Part shown: in pieces, positions 1 to 7,656 of the stretch
Numbering within the stretch: position 1 is the stretch's first letter
Layout of the letters: every line of letters starts with the position of its first letter
NCBI GenBank assembly: GCA_964500645.1
Contig: CAZCOH010000016.1
Span: forward strand, 1-28,469
Source: CAYFIW01 sp964500645
GTDB lineage: Bacteria; Chloroflexota; Dehalococcoidia; Lucifugimonadales; UBA826
Reading direction: 5' to 3'
Length of the DNA: 28,469 nucleotides
The notes under the pieces: generated by a model
What the model was told of the DNA's origin: nothing
The model's database searches: none
Seen by the model: the letters and a program-made list of their open reading frames with translations, nothing else
Position numbers and translations under genes: made by a program

Positions 1-452
1 ACTACTCCGATATCTATGTTTTTTTCTTCAAGAGTTACGGATATTTCGTCCATTGATTGGACGTATATGTTCCCGAGTCGAGATGAGACCTGCTGTGGGT
101 CGCTGTCAAACGCGGCAACTATTTCAAATCCTTCAGGAGTAAATCCCGGGTAATTTATGATTGCTCGGCCTAAGCGTCCTACTCCGACGAGGCAAGCTCT
201 CCATGCATCGTTGATACCCAATATGTGCTTAAGTTCTTCAAGTAACGATTCGATTCGATATCCACGCCCCTGTTTTCCAAAACGTCCAAAATAACTAAGG
301 TCTTTTCGTATCTGAGCGGGAGTCATTTGAAGTAGATCACCAAGGCGCTGTGAGTTTATGACCTCGATTCCCTGATCGCTGAGTTGACCGAGAACTCTTG
401 CGTAGAGGGGGAGGCGTAAAACTACAACTTCGGGGACTGAAGATCGGTTAAT
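1..452 (-). CDS. rex: Redox-sensing transcriptional repressor Rex (3' end outside the window)
   Basis: About 150 N-terminal residues are visible; the rest runs off the left edge. Rex represses fermentative and respiratory genes when NADH/NAD+ is low and leaves DNA when NADH binds. Visible parts are an N-terminal winged helix starting VPEVVVLRLPLYAR, with a recognition region around MTPAQIRKDLSYFGRFGKQG, then the Rossmann start LVGVGRLGRAI (GxGxxG) and the beta-2 acidic end VAAFDSD. There is no ATG, GTG or TTG in this frame before the upstream TAA. An ATT codon at 450-452 sits 7 nt after an AAGGA Shine-Dalgarno-like sequence and gives exactly the expected family N-terminus, so I chose it. The alternative is a one-base loss in the A-run at 463-466 after an out-of-frame ATG at 470-472. 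The gene is divergent from citrate synthase. The family call is firm; the start is not. Confidence 0.9.
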   Translation of the reverse strand, partial: MNRSSVPEVVVLRLPLYARVLGQLSDQGIEVINSQRLGDLLQMTPAQIRKDLSYFGRFGKQGRGYRIESLLEELKHILGINDAWRACLVGVGRLGRAIINYPGFTPEGFEIVAAFDSDPQQVSSRLGNIYVQSMDEISVTLEEKNIDIGV

Positions 453-804
453 TCTACTTTCCTTTTGGGCATTTAGGTAGACATGTTAAGTTAGCTATAT
501 CTTGGTGGATATTATCATTTGATTGACTTGACCTTATTCTTGATCCAATGAGTCAAGTTTCATTGATTTTCGGAGTATAACTTAAGCCATGCTAATTGTG
601 AAATGAAATACTAGTTTCTTATATTTATATATAGCTATTAAAACGAGCTTGACATTTCTGAAGTAGGTTGCATCCTTGACTCAATTTCGTGCCCGTTGCT
701 AAAATTGCAAGGCTTTTTTATAAAAAAACCTGTTAAGTCTAAATGGTAGGGCTCTGGCAGTTTCCGTTACTTACTGTTTGATTTTCTCACTTTGGAGGTA
801 ATTA
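453..804. other. Divergent intergenic region between rex and citrate synthase
   Basis: This 352-base AT-rich spacer holds the promoter for citrate synthase (separate entry) and the Shine-Dalgarno of rex (around 461-467, minus strand). At 596-604 lies TTGTGAAAT, identical to the left half of the Rex operator consensus, but the right half is missing, so I do not call an operator. No open reading frame or RNA gene is recognisable. Confidence 0.5.
676..705 (+). promoter_or_regulatory. Sigma70-like promoter of citrate synthase
   Basis: TTGACT at 676-681 and TAAAAT at 700-705 are separated by 18 nt, which would place transcription start near 712, about 90 nt before the ATG. A second -35-like TTGACA at 649-654 has no good -10 partner. 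The call rests on motif match only. Confidence 0.5.
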
Positions 805-1941
805 ATGACCGAAGAGAATGTAGAGTTGCATAGAGGACTGAGAGAGGTTTACATAGACCGTACTACCTCCAGCTACATTGATGGCAAAGAAGGGAAACTA
901 TATTATCGAGGATATAATATAGACGATCTTGCTACGAACTGTTCCTTCGAAGAAATTATCTACTTGGTGATGATGGGAGATTTACCTACTGAGGTACAGT
1001 TAACGAATTTTACTACTGAGCTTCGTTCTAACATGAGTATCCCAGATCAAATCGTTGATGTGATAAGGGCGACAAAGGACGCGCACCCTATGGATGTCCT
1101 AAGGACTGCTGTATCTGCGTTGGCTGCGTTTGATGACGAAGTGGATGATAATTCTCCAGAGGCGACCCTAAGGAAGGGTACGAGGCTTACAGCCCAGGCG
1201 CCTACTATAGTCACTACTCATGCTCGGATAAGAGAAGGAAAAGATCCCGTTCAGCCTGATCCTAATTTGGGACTAGCAGCAAATTTCCTATATATGCTTT
1301 TTGGAGAGGTTCCAGACCCAAGAGATGCTGCGCTGATAGATAAGGATTTTGTATTGCACGCAGAACATGGATTGAACGCTTCATCATTTGGAGCGAGAGT
1401 TTCAGCATCTACTCAGGCAGACCTTCATTGCGCTATAACCACAGGGATTTCTGTACTTAAAGGGCCTTCTCATGGAGGAGCGGCTGAATCTGTCATGAGC
1501 ATGGCTTTAGAAATAGGTAATGAAGAGAACGCAGAAAAATACATCAAAGATACTTTAGCGGGTGGTGGCAGAATTATGGGATTTGGACACAGAGTATATC
1601 GGGCTGTGGATCCTCGATCTCTTCACCTTCAAGATGATCTCAAGGAACTCGGTGAAAGAAAAGGCGAACCGAAATGGTATTCAATATTGCAGCAGGTTCT
1701 TGAGGCAATGCAGCCATATGCTAGGCGAGGCATTTGTCAAAATGTAGATTTCTTTTCTGGGGCCATGTATTTTCTACTCAACATACCGGAAGACTTGTTT
1801 ATATCCATATTTGCTATGGGAAGAATACCAGGATGGACGGCTCAGGTTGTTGAGCAATTCGATAACAACATACTTCTAAGACCTCGATTGCAATATGTAG
1901 GGGATTTGGATAGGACGTTTATTCCAATATCGGAGAGATAA
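805..1941 (+). CDS. gltA: Citrate synthase (short bacterial type)
   Basis: Condenses acetyl-CoA and oxaloacetate to citrate in the cytosol, at entry to the TCA cycle. At 378 residues it has the length of the short citrate/2-methylcitrate synthases. Catalytic features are present: HAEHG at 185-189, GPSHGGAAE with His223, GFGHRVYR with His262, and VDFFSG with Asp315. The ATG has a clear GGAGG six bases upstream at 794-798. It could also use propionyl-CoA, because the short type includes 2-methylcitrate synthases; no prpB or prpD neighbour supports that here. Its position divergent from rex suggests redox-linked control, which is inference. A small gene follows after 44 nt and is probably co-transcribed. 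Confidence 0.93.
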   Translation: MTEENVELHRGLREVYIDRTTSSYIDGKEGKLYYRGYNIDDLATNCSFEEIIYLVMMGDLPTEVQLTNFTTELRSNMSIPDQIVDVIRATKDAHPMDVLRTAVSALAAFDDEVDDNSPEATLRKGTRLTAQAPTIVTTHARIREGKDPVQPDPNLGLAANFLYMLFGEVPDPRDAALIDKDFVLHAEHGLNASSFGARVSASTQADLHCAITTGISVLKGPSHGGAAESVMSMALEIGNEENAEKYIKDTLAGGGRIMGFGHRVYRAVDPRSLHLQDDLKELGERKGEPKWYSILQQVLEAMQPYARRGICQNVDFFSGAMYFLLNIPEDLFISIFAMGRIPGWTAQVVEQFDNNILLRPRLQYVGDLDRTFIPISER

Positions 1942-1985
1942 TTATTGTTGTGTTGGGTGGTTATTAAGAAGGGAAAGGAGTAAAT

Positions 1986-2168
1986 TTGTCTAAGGAAGTA
2001 TTGAACGAAGAATGTGTACATCACTGGGTATTAGCTCAGCCTAATGGTCCTACTAGTAGCGGTGTGTGTAAACACTGCGGAATAACTGAAGAGTTTAGGA
2101 ATTCTATGCCAGGGTCTGGATGGGATAGGAGTGGACAGGCAAAAAAAGCTAAACAGGCCAATACTTAA
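1986..2168 (+). CDS. Small Cys/His protein, putative zinc-binding
   Basis: A 60-residue protein starting at TTG, with a strong GGAAAGGAG Shine-Dalgarno at 1972-1980. It contains ECVHHW near residues 9-13, then GVCKHCGITEEF, so Cys10 with His11/His12 plus a CxxC pair could bind one zinc ion. Between them lies QPNGPTSSG. I believe similar short proteins with HHW...GPTS.G.C..CG occur in Chloroflexota and Actinobacteria, but I know no function. Coding status is supported by the ribosome site, the ordered motif and position directly behind citrate synthase. It carries a basic Ala/Lys-rich tail. Confidence 0.75.
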   Translation: MSKEVLNEECVHHWVLAQPNGPTSSGVCKHCGITEEFRNSMPGSGWDRSGQAKKAKQANT

Positions 2169-2258
2169 CAACGAGCATAATTGACTTTAATTAGGGGTTA
2201 AGGTTGTCAGTGTTCCAGATATTGCGTGAAGTAATCTCTTGCCACTTCGTGAATAGCC

Positions 2259-3428
2259 TTGAGTAATGTTGCTGAAGGTCCAGTATACGATTTATTGAAG
2301 AATTCTATAAAAGAATTAGGTTCAATTAATTTTGACACTTTTATGGATATAGCTCTTTATTCTCAAAACGGGTACTACAACACCCAGGAACCGTTTGGGA
2401 AAAGTGGGGACTATTATACAAGTCCGATATTGCATCCAGCATTTTCATCATTTGTCGCTCTGCAGCTTCATCATATGTGGGAAATATTGGGTCGACCTAA
2501 TCCTTTTACTGTCATAGAAATAGGATCTGGTTGCGGTGTAATGGCAAGGGATATAATTTCATCTCTAACGCTTTCAAAAACAAAATGTATAGATTCTCTG
2601 AGATATCTTGCATTTGACAGGATTTCTCAAAAAAACACTCCCGAGGAAATTCAAACTATCATTTCAGAGACTGTTTCTGAAACTTTTGCGACCGGTGTTG
2701 TGATTTCAAATGAATTAATTGATGCTTTACCAGCTAAAATGGTTGAAATACATGACAACGAGATACAAGAGATACGTGTGGGAATAGATCCTCAAAATAG
2801 AATTATTGAGACTCTAGATAAGGATAGCGAGGAAAGCCCAGAACTAAGAAATATTGTGGGTGATACCTCAGACATAGAAGGTTATAGAGGTCCTGTGAGA
2901 TGCGGTATCGAAAAGTGGATGGCCAATATAAGTAAGGTGCTCTCAAAGGGCTTTCTATTGACTATAGACTATGGGTTTGAGAACTCTATTTACTATTCTT
3001 TGGACAAATCACATAGGCTGCTACAAACCTATTTCGATCATATTGAAACATCAAATCCATATCAAAAAGTAGGCTTGCAGGATATAACGGCACATGTGGA
3101 TTTCACCCACTTTAGTAGTTGCGCAGAGGATGTTGGATTTCGTTCCTTGGCATTAATCTCGCAACGCGATTGGCTTAATGATTTACATTTCAAGGAATTT
3201 ATTAATCGTGACCTTAGGGGTGGTAAAGTTTCTCCCAGAGAGCTTAATTTTATTAGAATGCTTATAAATCCAGAAGGACTAGGCGGATTTAAAGTTGATG
3301 TTCAAGAATTAAACACTGGAATCCAAAACTACGATGAATTAATTCCTGATGATGTTGTATCACGCAATATTTGGAAACTTCCAAAGTTTTCAAAATTACA
3401 TATGGCAGGACAATTGTTTCAAGATTAG
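2259..3428 (+). CDS. SAM-dependent methyltransferase, MidA/NDUFAF7 family
   Basis: A 389-residue member of the COG1565 family, whose eukaryotic members dimethylate a complex I subunit arginine; the bacterial substrate is generally unknown. The N-terminal family signature GDYYTSPILHPAFSSF is near residues 50-65. The SAM-binding motif VIEIGSGCGVMARD is near 86-99. VVISNELIDALPAKMVEI gives the conserved NE.lDA.P motif. LLTIDYGF lies further on. The only start in frame after a stop at 2250-2252 is TTG at 2259; no strong ribosome site precedes it. The stop codon overlaps by two bases the stop of the convergent trmI. Family assignment is good; biological substrate is not shown by the sequence. Confidence 0.85.
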   Translation: MSNVAEGPVYDLLKNSIKELGSINFDTFMDIALYSQNGYYNTQEPFGKSGDYYTSPILHPAFSSFVALQLHHMWEILGRPNPFTVIEIGSGCGVMARDIISSLTLSKTKCIDSLRYLAFDRISQKNTPEEIQTIISETVSETFATGVVISNELIDALPAKMVEIHDNEIQEIRVGIDPQNRIIETLDKDSEESPELRNIVGDTSDIEGYRGPVRCGIEKWMANISKVLSKGFLLTIDYGFENSIYYSLDKSHRLLQTYFDHIETSNPYQKVGLQDITAHVDFTHFSSCAEDVGFRSLALISQRDWLNDLHFKEFINRDLRGGKVSPRELNFIRMLINPEGLGGFKVDVQELNTGIQNYDELIPDDVVSRNIWKLPKFSKLHMAGQLFQD

Positions 3429-4231
3429 TCATTGGCCATGGAGTCTTTTGGTAAGTACCTTCTAGCAGTGGTAATGAACCCAGTGTGTCCAACCATTCGG
3501 TGCATAGGCCTGACGCTTCTACCTTCTATTTGCCAAGGTCTTTCCAAAATTTCTCGAGTAGATATCAGTGCGTATTTACCAGACTTTCTAAGAGATTCAA
3601 CTAAATCACTTACTTGCATCACTGTTGGGAGAAAGGTTAGTAACACACCTCCCAATTTCAAACTACTGGAAACATTCTCAATGCAATGCCATGGTTCTGG
3701 CATGTCCAATACGGCACTGTCGCAATCCGAATCCAGGGTTTCTTCCTGTAGGTTGCCCACTTTGAAAGTTACATTTTGAGGGTATTCTGCGACCGCTTCT
3801 AAGTTGGCTTTCGCTAGGTTCGACATGTCTTCCCGGACGTCGTAACTTATTACTGCACCTGTAGATCCAACAGCATCAGACAAAGCTATAGTGAGAGCGC
3901 CAGATCCTGATCCAGCCTCTATTACCTTGGCTCCGGGATATATATTTGCATATGAAAGAATTATGCCGATGTCTTTAGGGTATACAACAGTAGCAATCCT
4001 TTTCATGTTCACGGTGTATTCGGCTTTAGTGGGCCTAAAAGCTAGAAGGAGATGTCCTTTATTTGTGGTGACCCATGAACCTTCAGGCTGCCCTATTAGA
4101 TCATCATGTTCCACGTTACCTATATGTGACTCAAAACGTTTACCTATAGCTAATGTGAACATGTATTGACGTTCTCGTCTATCCCATAGGGTTACCGTGT
4201 CGCCGTATTTGAATAATCCGTTTTTCTTCAA
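3425..4231 (-). CDS. trmI: tRNA (adenine(58)-N1)-methyltransferase
   Basis: Methylates N1 of A58 in the T-loop of tRNAs; the family is COG2519/GCD14. The 268 residues show the N-terminal beta domain (GDTVTLWDRRERQY near 10-23), SAM motif VIEAGSGSGALT at 103-114, the acidic motif SYDVRED, and the catalytic-region signature LDMPEPW at 175-181. The PMHRMVGHTGFI C-terminal block is also typical. Translation begins at TTG (4229-4231), just after the TGA of the peroxiredoxin (4233-4235), so translational coupling is likely. An in-frame stop lies 15-18 nt upstream of the TTG, so no longer start exists. The gene ends tail-to-tail in the MidA gene. Confidence 0.92.
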   Translation of the reverse strand: MKKNGLFKYGDTVTLWDRRERQYMFTLAIGKRFESHIGNVEHDDLIGQPEGSWVTTNKGHLLLAFRPTKAEYTVNMKRIATVVYPKDIGIILSYANIYPGAKVIEAGSGSGALTIALSDAVGSTGAVISYDVREDMSNLAKANLEAVAEYPQNVTFKVGNLQEETLDSDCDSAVLDMPEPWHCIENVSSSLKLGGVLLTFLPTVMQVSDLVESLRKSGKYALISTREILERPWQIEGRSVRPMHRMVGHTGFITTARRYLPKDSMAND

Positions 4232-4232
4232 C

Positions 4233-4691
4233 TCAGAGATTATTCACTTCGGATAGTATGTCACTTGGGTTTAAATCTATGGCTTGATCATAAATTTTGC
4301 TAAACCTGACGATACCTTTTTTATCAATCAAGAAAACAGATCTTTTTGGGACCCCTGTTTCTTCGTTAAATACTCCAAAGCTTTGGGTAACTTTCCCATG
4401 CGGAAAAAAATCTGACAATATGGGATACGGTATCGATCCGAAAGTACCGGCGAATGCAGCCTGGACTGCTTTTGAATTACAGCTGATGCCCAAGACCTGG
4501 GTATCTGTTTCTTCGAAGGCCTCATTGTAAAGACGAAACGAAGAAACTTGGTGGGTTCAACCGCCTGTAAATGAATGAATATGAAAAGATAGAACTACGT
4601 TTTTCTTTCCTCTGAAAGAGCTTAACTTTATTGGCTCCCCATAGTGGGCTGGCAGCATAAAGTCTGGAGCTTCTTCTCCCGTATGAATCAT
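4233..4691 (-). CDS. Peroxiredoxin with in-frame TGA, probable selenoprotein (Sec45)
   Basis: Reading through one TGA at 4557-4559 gives 152 residues. It starts MIHTGEEAPDFMLPAH (typical redoxin start) at ATG 4689-4691, behind an AGGGAAG ribosome site. The TGA is codon 45 in the context HSFTGG-U-THQVSSFR, exactly where thiol peroxiredoxins have the peroxidatic Cys of the TxxC motif. Downstream the frame remains a full AhpE/Bcp-like thioredoxin fold: VLGISCNS, YPILSDFFPHG, FGVFNEETG, RSVFLIDKKG. It therefore probably reduces peroxides with a selenocysteine. Cys at GISC could act as a second redox residue, which is inference. A hairpin right after the TGA can serve as SECIS (separate entry). 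Standard gene calling would truncate it at an internal start near 4493. The alternatives, a nonsense mutation or a sequencing error at precisely this codon, are less likely. trmI follows immediately. Confidence 0.85.
4507..4547 (-). promoter_or_regulatory. Candidate bacterial SECIS hairpin after the TGA codon
   Basis: On the minus strand, nine bases after the TGA, GTTTCTTCG (4547-4539) pairs perfectly with CGAAGAAAC (4515-4507) around a 23-nt top. Inside, TCGT can pair with ATGA (one G-U pair) to leave a seven-base loop, placing the apical loop about 24 nt from the TGA. That lies within the spacing known for bacterial SECIS elements. The guanine usually found at the start of the apical loop is not evident in this fold. 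Confidence 0.65.
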
Positions 4692-4796
4692 TTGGCACTT
4701 CCCTTTAAATAATTTGCAATGAATTTATTTTGCTTTGAATATCTTAAGTTTACTACATGAATTTGAAAACCGTTTACTCGGTTTGATAACTACAAT

Positions 4797-4815
4797 GAAA
4801 AACCAGAGCCGTCTG
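4797..4815 (-). terminator. Weak hairpin plus T-run after tRNA-Thr
   Basis: On the minus strand a four-pair stem, CAGA/TCTG (4815-4804), is followed by GG and a TTTTT run (4802-4798). It lies downstream of the tRNA and could end its transcript, but the stem is very short. Confidence 0.3.
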
Positions 4816-4831
4816 TACGAATGTAGATAAA

Positions 4832-4906
4832 TGGAGCCAACGGGCGGAATTGAACCGCCGACCTACTGTTTACGAAACAGTTGCTCTACCCCTGAGCTAC
4901 GTTGGC
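4832..4906 (-). tRNA. tRNA-Thr (anticodon CGT)
   Basis: A complete cloverleaf of 75 nt with encoded CCA. The acceptor stem GCCAACG pairs with CGTTGGC. The D arm GCTCAGGGGTAGAGC is present. The anticodon stem ACTGT/ACAGT has loop TTCGTAA with anticodon CGT. The T arm GGCGGTTCAATTCCGCC follows, then discriminator T and CCA. The anticodon reads ACG, so this is a threonine tRNA. Confidence 0.97.
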
Positions 4907-4968
4907 TTGAGTATAGTTGGTTGTAAAATCTTAGCATAGGAGGGATTTCAGGCTTCCTAATTTGAGCT

Positions 4969-4998
4969 TTGACATCGATATGTTGATTGCCATATCAC
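4969..4998 (+). promoter_or_regulatory. Possible promoter of the GDPD gene
   Basis: TTGACA at 4969-4974 and TATCAC at 4993-4998 with an 18-nt spacer lie about 45 nt before the ATG at 5043. The -35 is perfect and the -10 is mediocre. Confidence 0.35.
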
Positions 4999-5042
4999 AG
5001 AAATTTGTGTGCGAATGAAGAAATAGACAAGGATAAAGATAA

Positions 5043-5795
5043 ATGATGAAAATAATATCCCACAGAGGATATTCCTCACAAAGACCAGAGAACACTATAT
5101 CTAGCTTTGATTATTCCTTAGAAAAAGGATTTCCATATATAGAATTTGACATTCATATTACTTTAGATGGAGTACCAGTCGTCATGCATGATGAAACTGT
5201 TGATCGTACAACGAATGGTAGCGGTCGAATAAGAGATTTGACTTTGAATGAGATGAAAAATCTAGATGCCGGATCTTGGTTCGCTGAGGATTTTTCGTTT
5301 GAAAAAGTCCCTACTTTAGAGGAAGTCCTAAAGCGCTATTCTGGTAAAGCCCATTTCTTTATTGAAATTAAATCAGAAGAAACATCCTTGATACAGGCAC
5401 TTAGAAATCTACTGGTAAAATACGATTGGTTGCCGTCTTGTCAGAAAAGTCTTGGTGAAGATAATTTGTCGGTGCCGGGCCTATCGGTAATATCCTTCGT
5501 TCCTGATCAAATAATAAGAGCTAATGACATTTTGCCTGAGGTGGGACTGGGATTTCTGTTGACAGAACCAGATGAGGCAACTATCAATTTTTGTTTAAAA
5601 AACCATGTAAAGGGATATTTTCCATATTATGCGTCTTTGACAGAGGATATTGTGTCTATGGCACATTCCAAGGGTTTATATGTGGGAGCGTGGGGTATGG
5701 AGACTGCTGACGATTTAGAGAAGCCATTAAATCTTGGGATAGATGGGGTAACCGTGAATTGGCCTGAATCTGCCCGAGAATTTTTGGAGAGATGA
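5043..5795 (+). CDS. Glycerophosphodiester phosphodiesterase (GDPD family)
   Basis: Hydrolyses deacylated phospholipid headgroup diesters to glycerol-3-phosphate and an alcohol. The 250-residue TIM barrel begins ISHRGYSSQRPENT, with catalytic His7/Arg8. Metal ligands Glu34 and Asp36 sit in EFDIHIT, and the second catalytic His49 in VVMHDETVDRTTNG. FIEIKSE supplies the middle acidic motif and VTVNWPE the C-terminal one. There is no signal peptide, so it is cytosolic. Two consecutive ATGs at 5043 and 5046 could both serve as start. It converges on the UMF1 transporter with only eight bases between the stops. Confidence 0.9.
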   Translation: MMKIISHRGYSSQRPENTISSFDYSLEKGFPYIEFDIHITLDGVPVVMHDETVDRTTNGSGRIRDLTLNEMKNLDAGSWFAEDFSFEKVPTLEEVLKRYSGKAHFFIEIKSEETSLIQALRNLLVKYDWLPSCQKSLGEDNLSVPGLSVISFVPDQIIRANDILPEVGLGFLLTEPDEATINFCLKNHVKGYFPYYASLTEDIVSMAHSKGLYVGAWGMETADDLEKPLNLGIDGVTVNWPESAREFLER

Positions 5796-5803
5796 ATACT
5801 GGG

Positions 5804-7525
5804 TTAAGACGAGGTTTTAAATTCAGATTTGATTCTTTCATCTTCAATTTCAGCAATTCTGGATCCTTCTTCTACGTCGACCCAATTTAGAATTATGCTG
5901 CCGATAACAATAATAACAAGAATTGAAAACACTGCAGATCTTGTGTCAAGGATCCCTGTTATGAGTACGTACAACATCGGACCAAATACTGATGAGGCAC
6001 GGCTCATAAATCCAAAGAAAGAGAAAAATTCTCCACTTCTGGTTTCCGGAGATATCTTTGCGAATAGGCTTCTTGCCAACGCCTGACTCCCACCCATTAC
6101 CAAACCTACACCAACTCCTAGTATCAGCCATTGGTACCCAACTTGTAGCCCCAGCGGTTGCCATATAATTTTTCTAACCATGTCTGGCCACCAGTCTAAT
6201 GACCCGGCGCCTAATTCTGAAGGATGTAGTTGACCTACAGTGCTAACGTTGTCTAAAGGCCCGCCAACAACTGATACGCTGTATTTAGATGTAGTGAATT
6301 CAGAAACTGTATTGACAAATGTTTCAGCTTTTCTCAAGGATAATTTGCTGTCGCTTTCTAAATTTCCTGAGAGTTGCCTCCAAGTTTCGTCATTTTCCGA
6401 ATCACCCAATTGTGGAGACGAAGTTACAACATATAGGGAAGTGCCGGAGTCATAATTTAATTGGTAGTCATGTTGGGTATGAAGTGATGGTGTGAGCGGT
6501 GCTATTCCAACTCCAAACGAAACCATAATCGCCCAACCGGACAAGGCTATCAGAAGAGCGTTTTTTGTTGATAATAAGGTTGCCAGCTTGGCAAATGCTA
6601 TAGCCCCACCGGCAGCTACAAATTGGATAATAAGTATAGTTGCCATATTGAAAGTGAGCGGAATACCTAATGTGTCTGCGGCAAACGCTCCTGCAACTCC
6701 CATAACCGTTTGTATACCATCATTGAACAGTAAATAGGCACCTAAGTAGAGTAATAGGACCTTAAATTTTTTCAACTCTCTAAACGTGTTTGCCAGTTCT
6801 TTGACGCTCAAGCTACTAATTTGTAGGATACTTAGCCCCTGTATGCGGTTTAAAATTGGTGGCTCAGGTAAAACCCTTAATGTCCAAAGTGCCCATCCAA
6901 ACCACCATATCCCTATGGATCCGATTGATAGTCTAGTAACCAGATCACTTATTTCACTCCCTTCTACCACAGTTATTAATATCAAATGTATTACAAGAAG
7001 TAATCCTCCTCCGACGTAACCAAATGCGAATCCTCTAGAACTTACGTCATCAATAAGTTCTTTAGGTGCTATGTGTGGCAGAAACGAATTATAGAAAACG
7101 AGACTTCCGGCGAATCCAATATTGGCTAGAAAAAATGATCCAAATACCCATGCCCATGGCCAAGGTGTATAAGCAGATATAAAAGCTAGCATAGTAAACA
7201 GTGAGCCGGCTATTGTGTATACCCAAAGAAGTATTTTTTTTATGGGTATTCTGTCTGCCATTACTCCAAGTAGAGGACTCGATAATGCCACAATAGCTGT
7301 GGATAATGCGATTCCTAGGCTCCATAAAGAGCTTCCCGTGAAAGTTATTCCGAGAAATATCTCCTGGTCGCCTAGTGCCTCTTTAAATAGAAAAACGAAA
7401 TAAACGGGGAATATGGCAGCAACGCCGCTAGTTGCAAAACTGGAATTAGCCCAGTCGTACATGCACCACGCCCGAATAACTTTGCGTCTCGACTGTGGTA
7501 AATCGCTTAATTTACTAAGGGTCAT
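5804..7525 (-). CDS. MFS transporter, UMF1-like, with large extramembrane insert
   Basis: A 573-residue membrane protein whose start, VIRAWCMYDWANSSFATSG at 16-34, is the hallmark of UMF1/Atg22-like MFS permeases. Between about residues 344 and 455 the helix pattern is interrupted by roughly 110 hydrophilic residues containing no plausible helix. They lie between GWAIMVSFGVGIAPL and WQPLGLQVGYQWLILGVGVG. By position in the fold this segment should face outside, which is inference. The usual UMF1 signature LVMGGSQALARSLFAKISPE follows the insert. Substrate is unknown; amino-acid or peptide-breakdown export is known for Atg22 only. It starts at ATG 7523-7525 and is divergent from gcdH. Confidence 0.85.
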   Translation of the reverse strand: MTLSKLSDLPQSRRKVIRAWCMYDWANSSFATSGVAAIFPVYFVFLFKEALGDQEIFLGITFTGSSLWSLGIALSTAIVALSSPLLGVMADRIPIKKILLWVYTIAGSLFTMLAFISAYTPWPWAWVFGSFFLANIGFAGSLVFYNSFLPHIAPKELIDDVSSRGFAFGYVGGGLLLVIHLILITVVEGSEISDLVTRLSIGSIGIWWFGWALWTLRVLPEPPILNRIQGLSILQISSLSVKELANTFRELKKFKVLLLYLGAYLLFNDGIQTVMGVAGAFAADTLGIPLTFNMATILIIQFVAAGGAIAFAKLATLLSTKNALLIALSGWAIMVSFGVGIAPLTPSLHTQHDYQLNYDSGTSLYVVTSSPQLGDSENDETWRQLSGNLESDSKLSLRKAETFVNTVSEFTTSKYSVSVVGGPLDNVSTVGQLHPSELGAGSLDWWPDMVRKIIWQPLGLQVGYQWLILGVGVGLVMGGSQALARSLFAKISPETRSGEFFSFFGFMSRASSVFGPMLYVLITGILDTRSAVFSILVIIVIGSIILNWVDVEEGSRIAEIEDERIKSEFKTSS

Positions 7526-7575
7526 CCACTCTGCCTACAGATTTATCAAACCTACTCTACTGAATTACAATGTAC

Positions 7576-7605
7576 TAGACATACTATTACTGAGATGACT
7601 ATAAC
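7576..7605 (+). promoter_or_regulatory. Possible promoter of the glutaryl-CoA dehydrogenase gene
   Basis: TAGACA at 7576-7581 and TATAAC at 7600-7605 with an 18-nt spacer lie about 50 nt upstream of the ATG at 7657. Evidence is motif match only, in the divergent spacer. Confidence 0.4.
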
Positions 7606-7656
7606 TCTAGTAGAAGTACAGAGTCATAAAAAGACATAATTGCAGGATGGAAACAT

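Noticed and set aside
596..614. Rex operator upstream of citrate synthase
   Set aside because: TTGTGAAAT matches only the left half of the palindromic consensus; the right half has almost no match, so it may be chance in AT-rich DNA.
4328..4525. Separate 65-codon minus-strand gene at the peroxiredoxin locus
   Set aside because: It is in a different frame from the peroxiredoxin; the full-length TGA-containing frame explains the region better.
4233..4691. Peroxiredoxin as a pseudogene
   Set aside because: Only one stop occurs, at the catalytic codon, with all flanking motifs and the ribosome site intact; decay would not be so selective.
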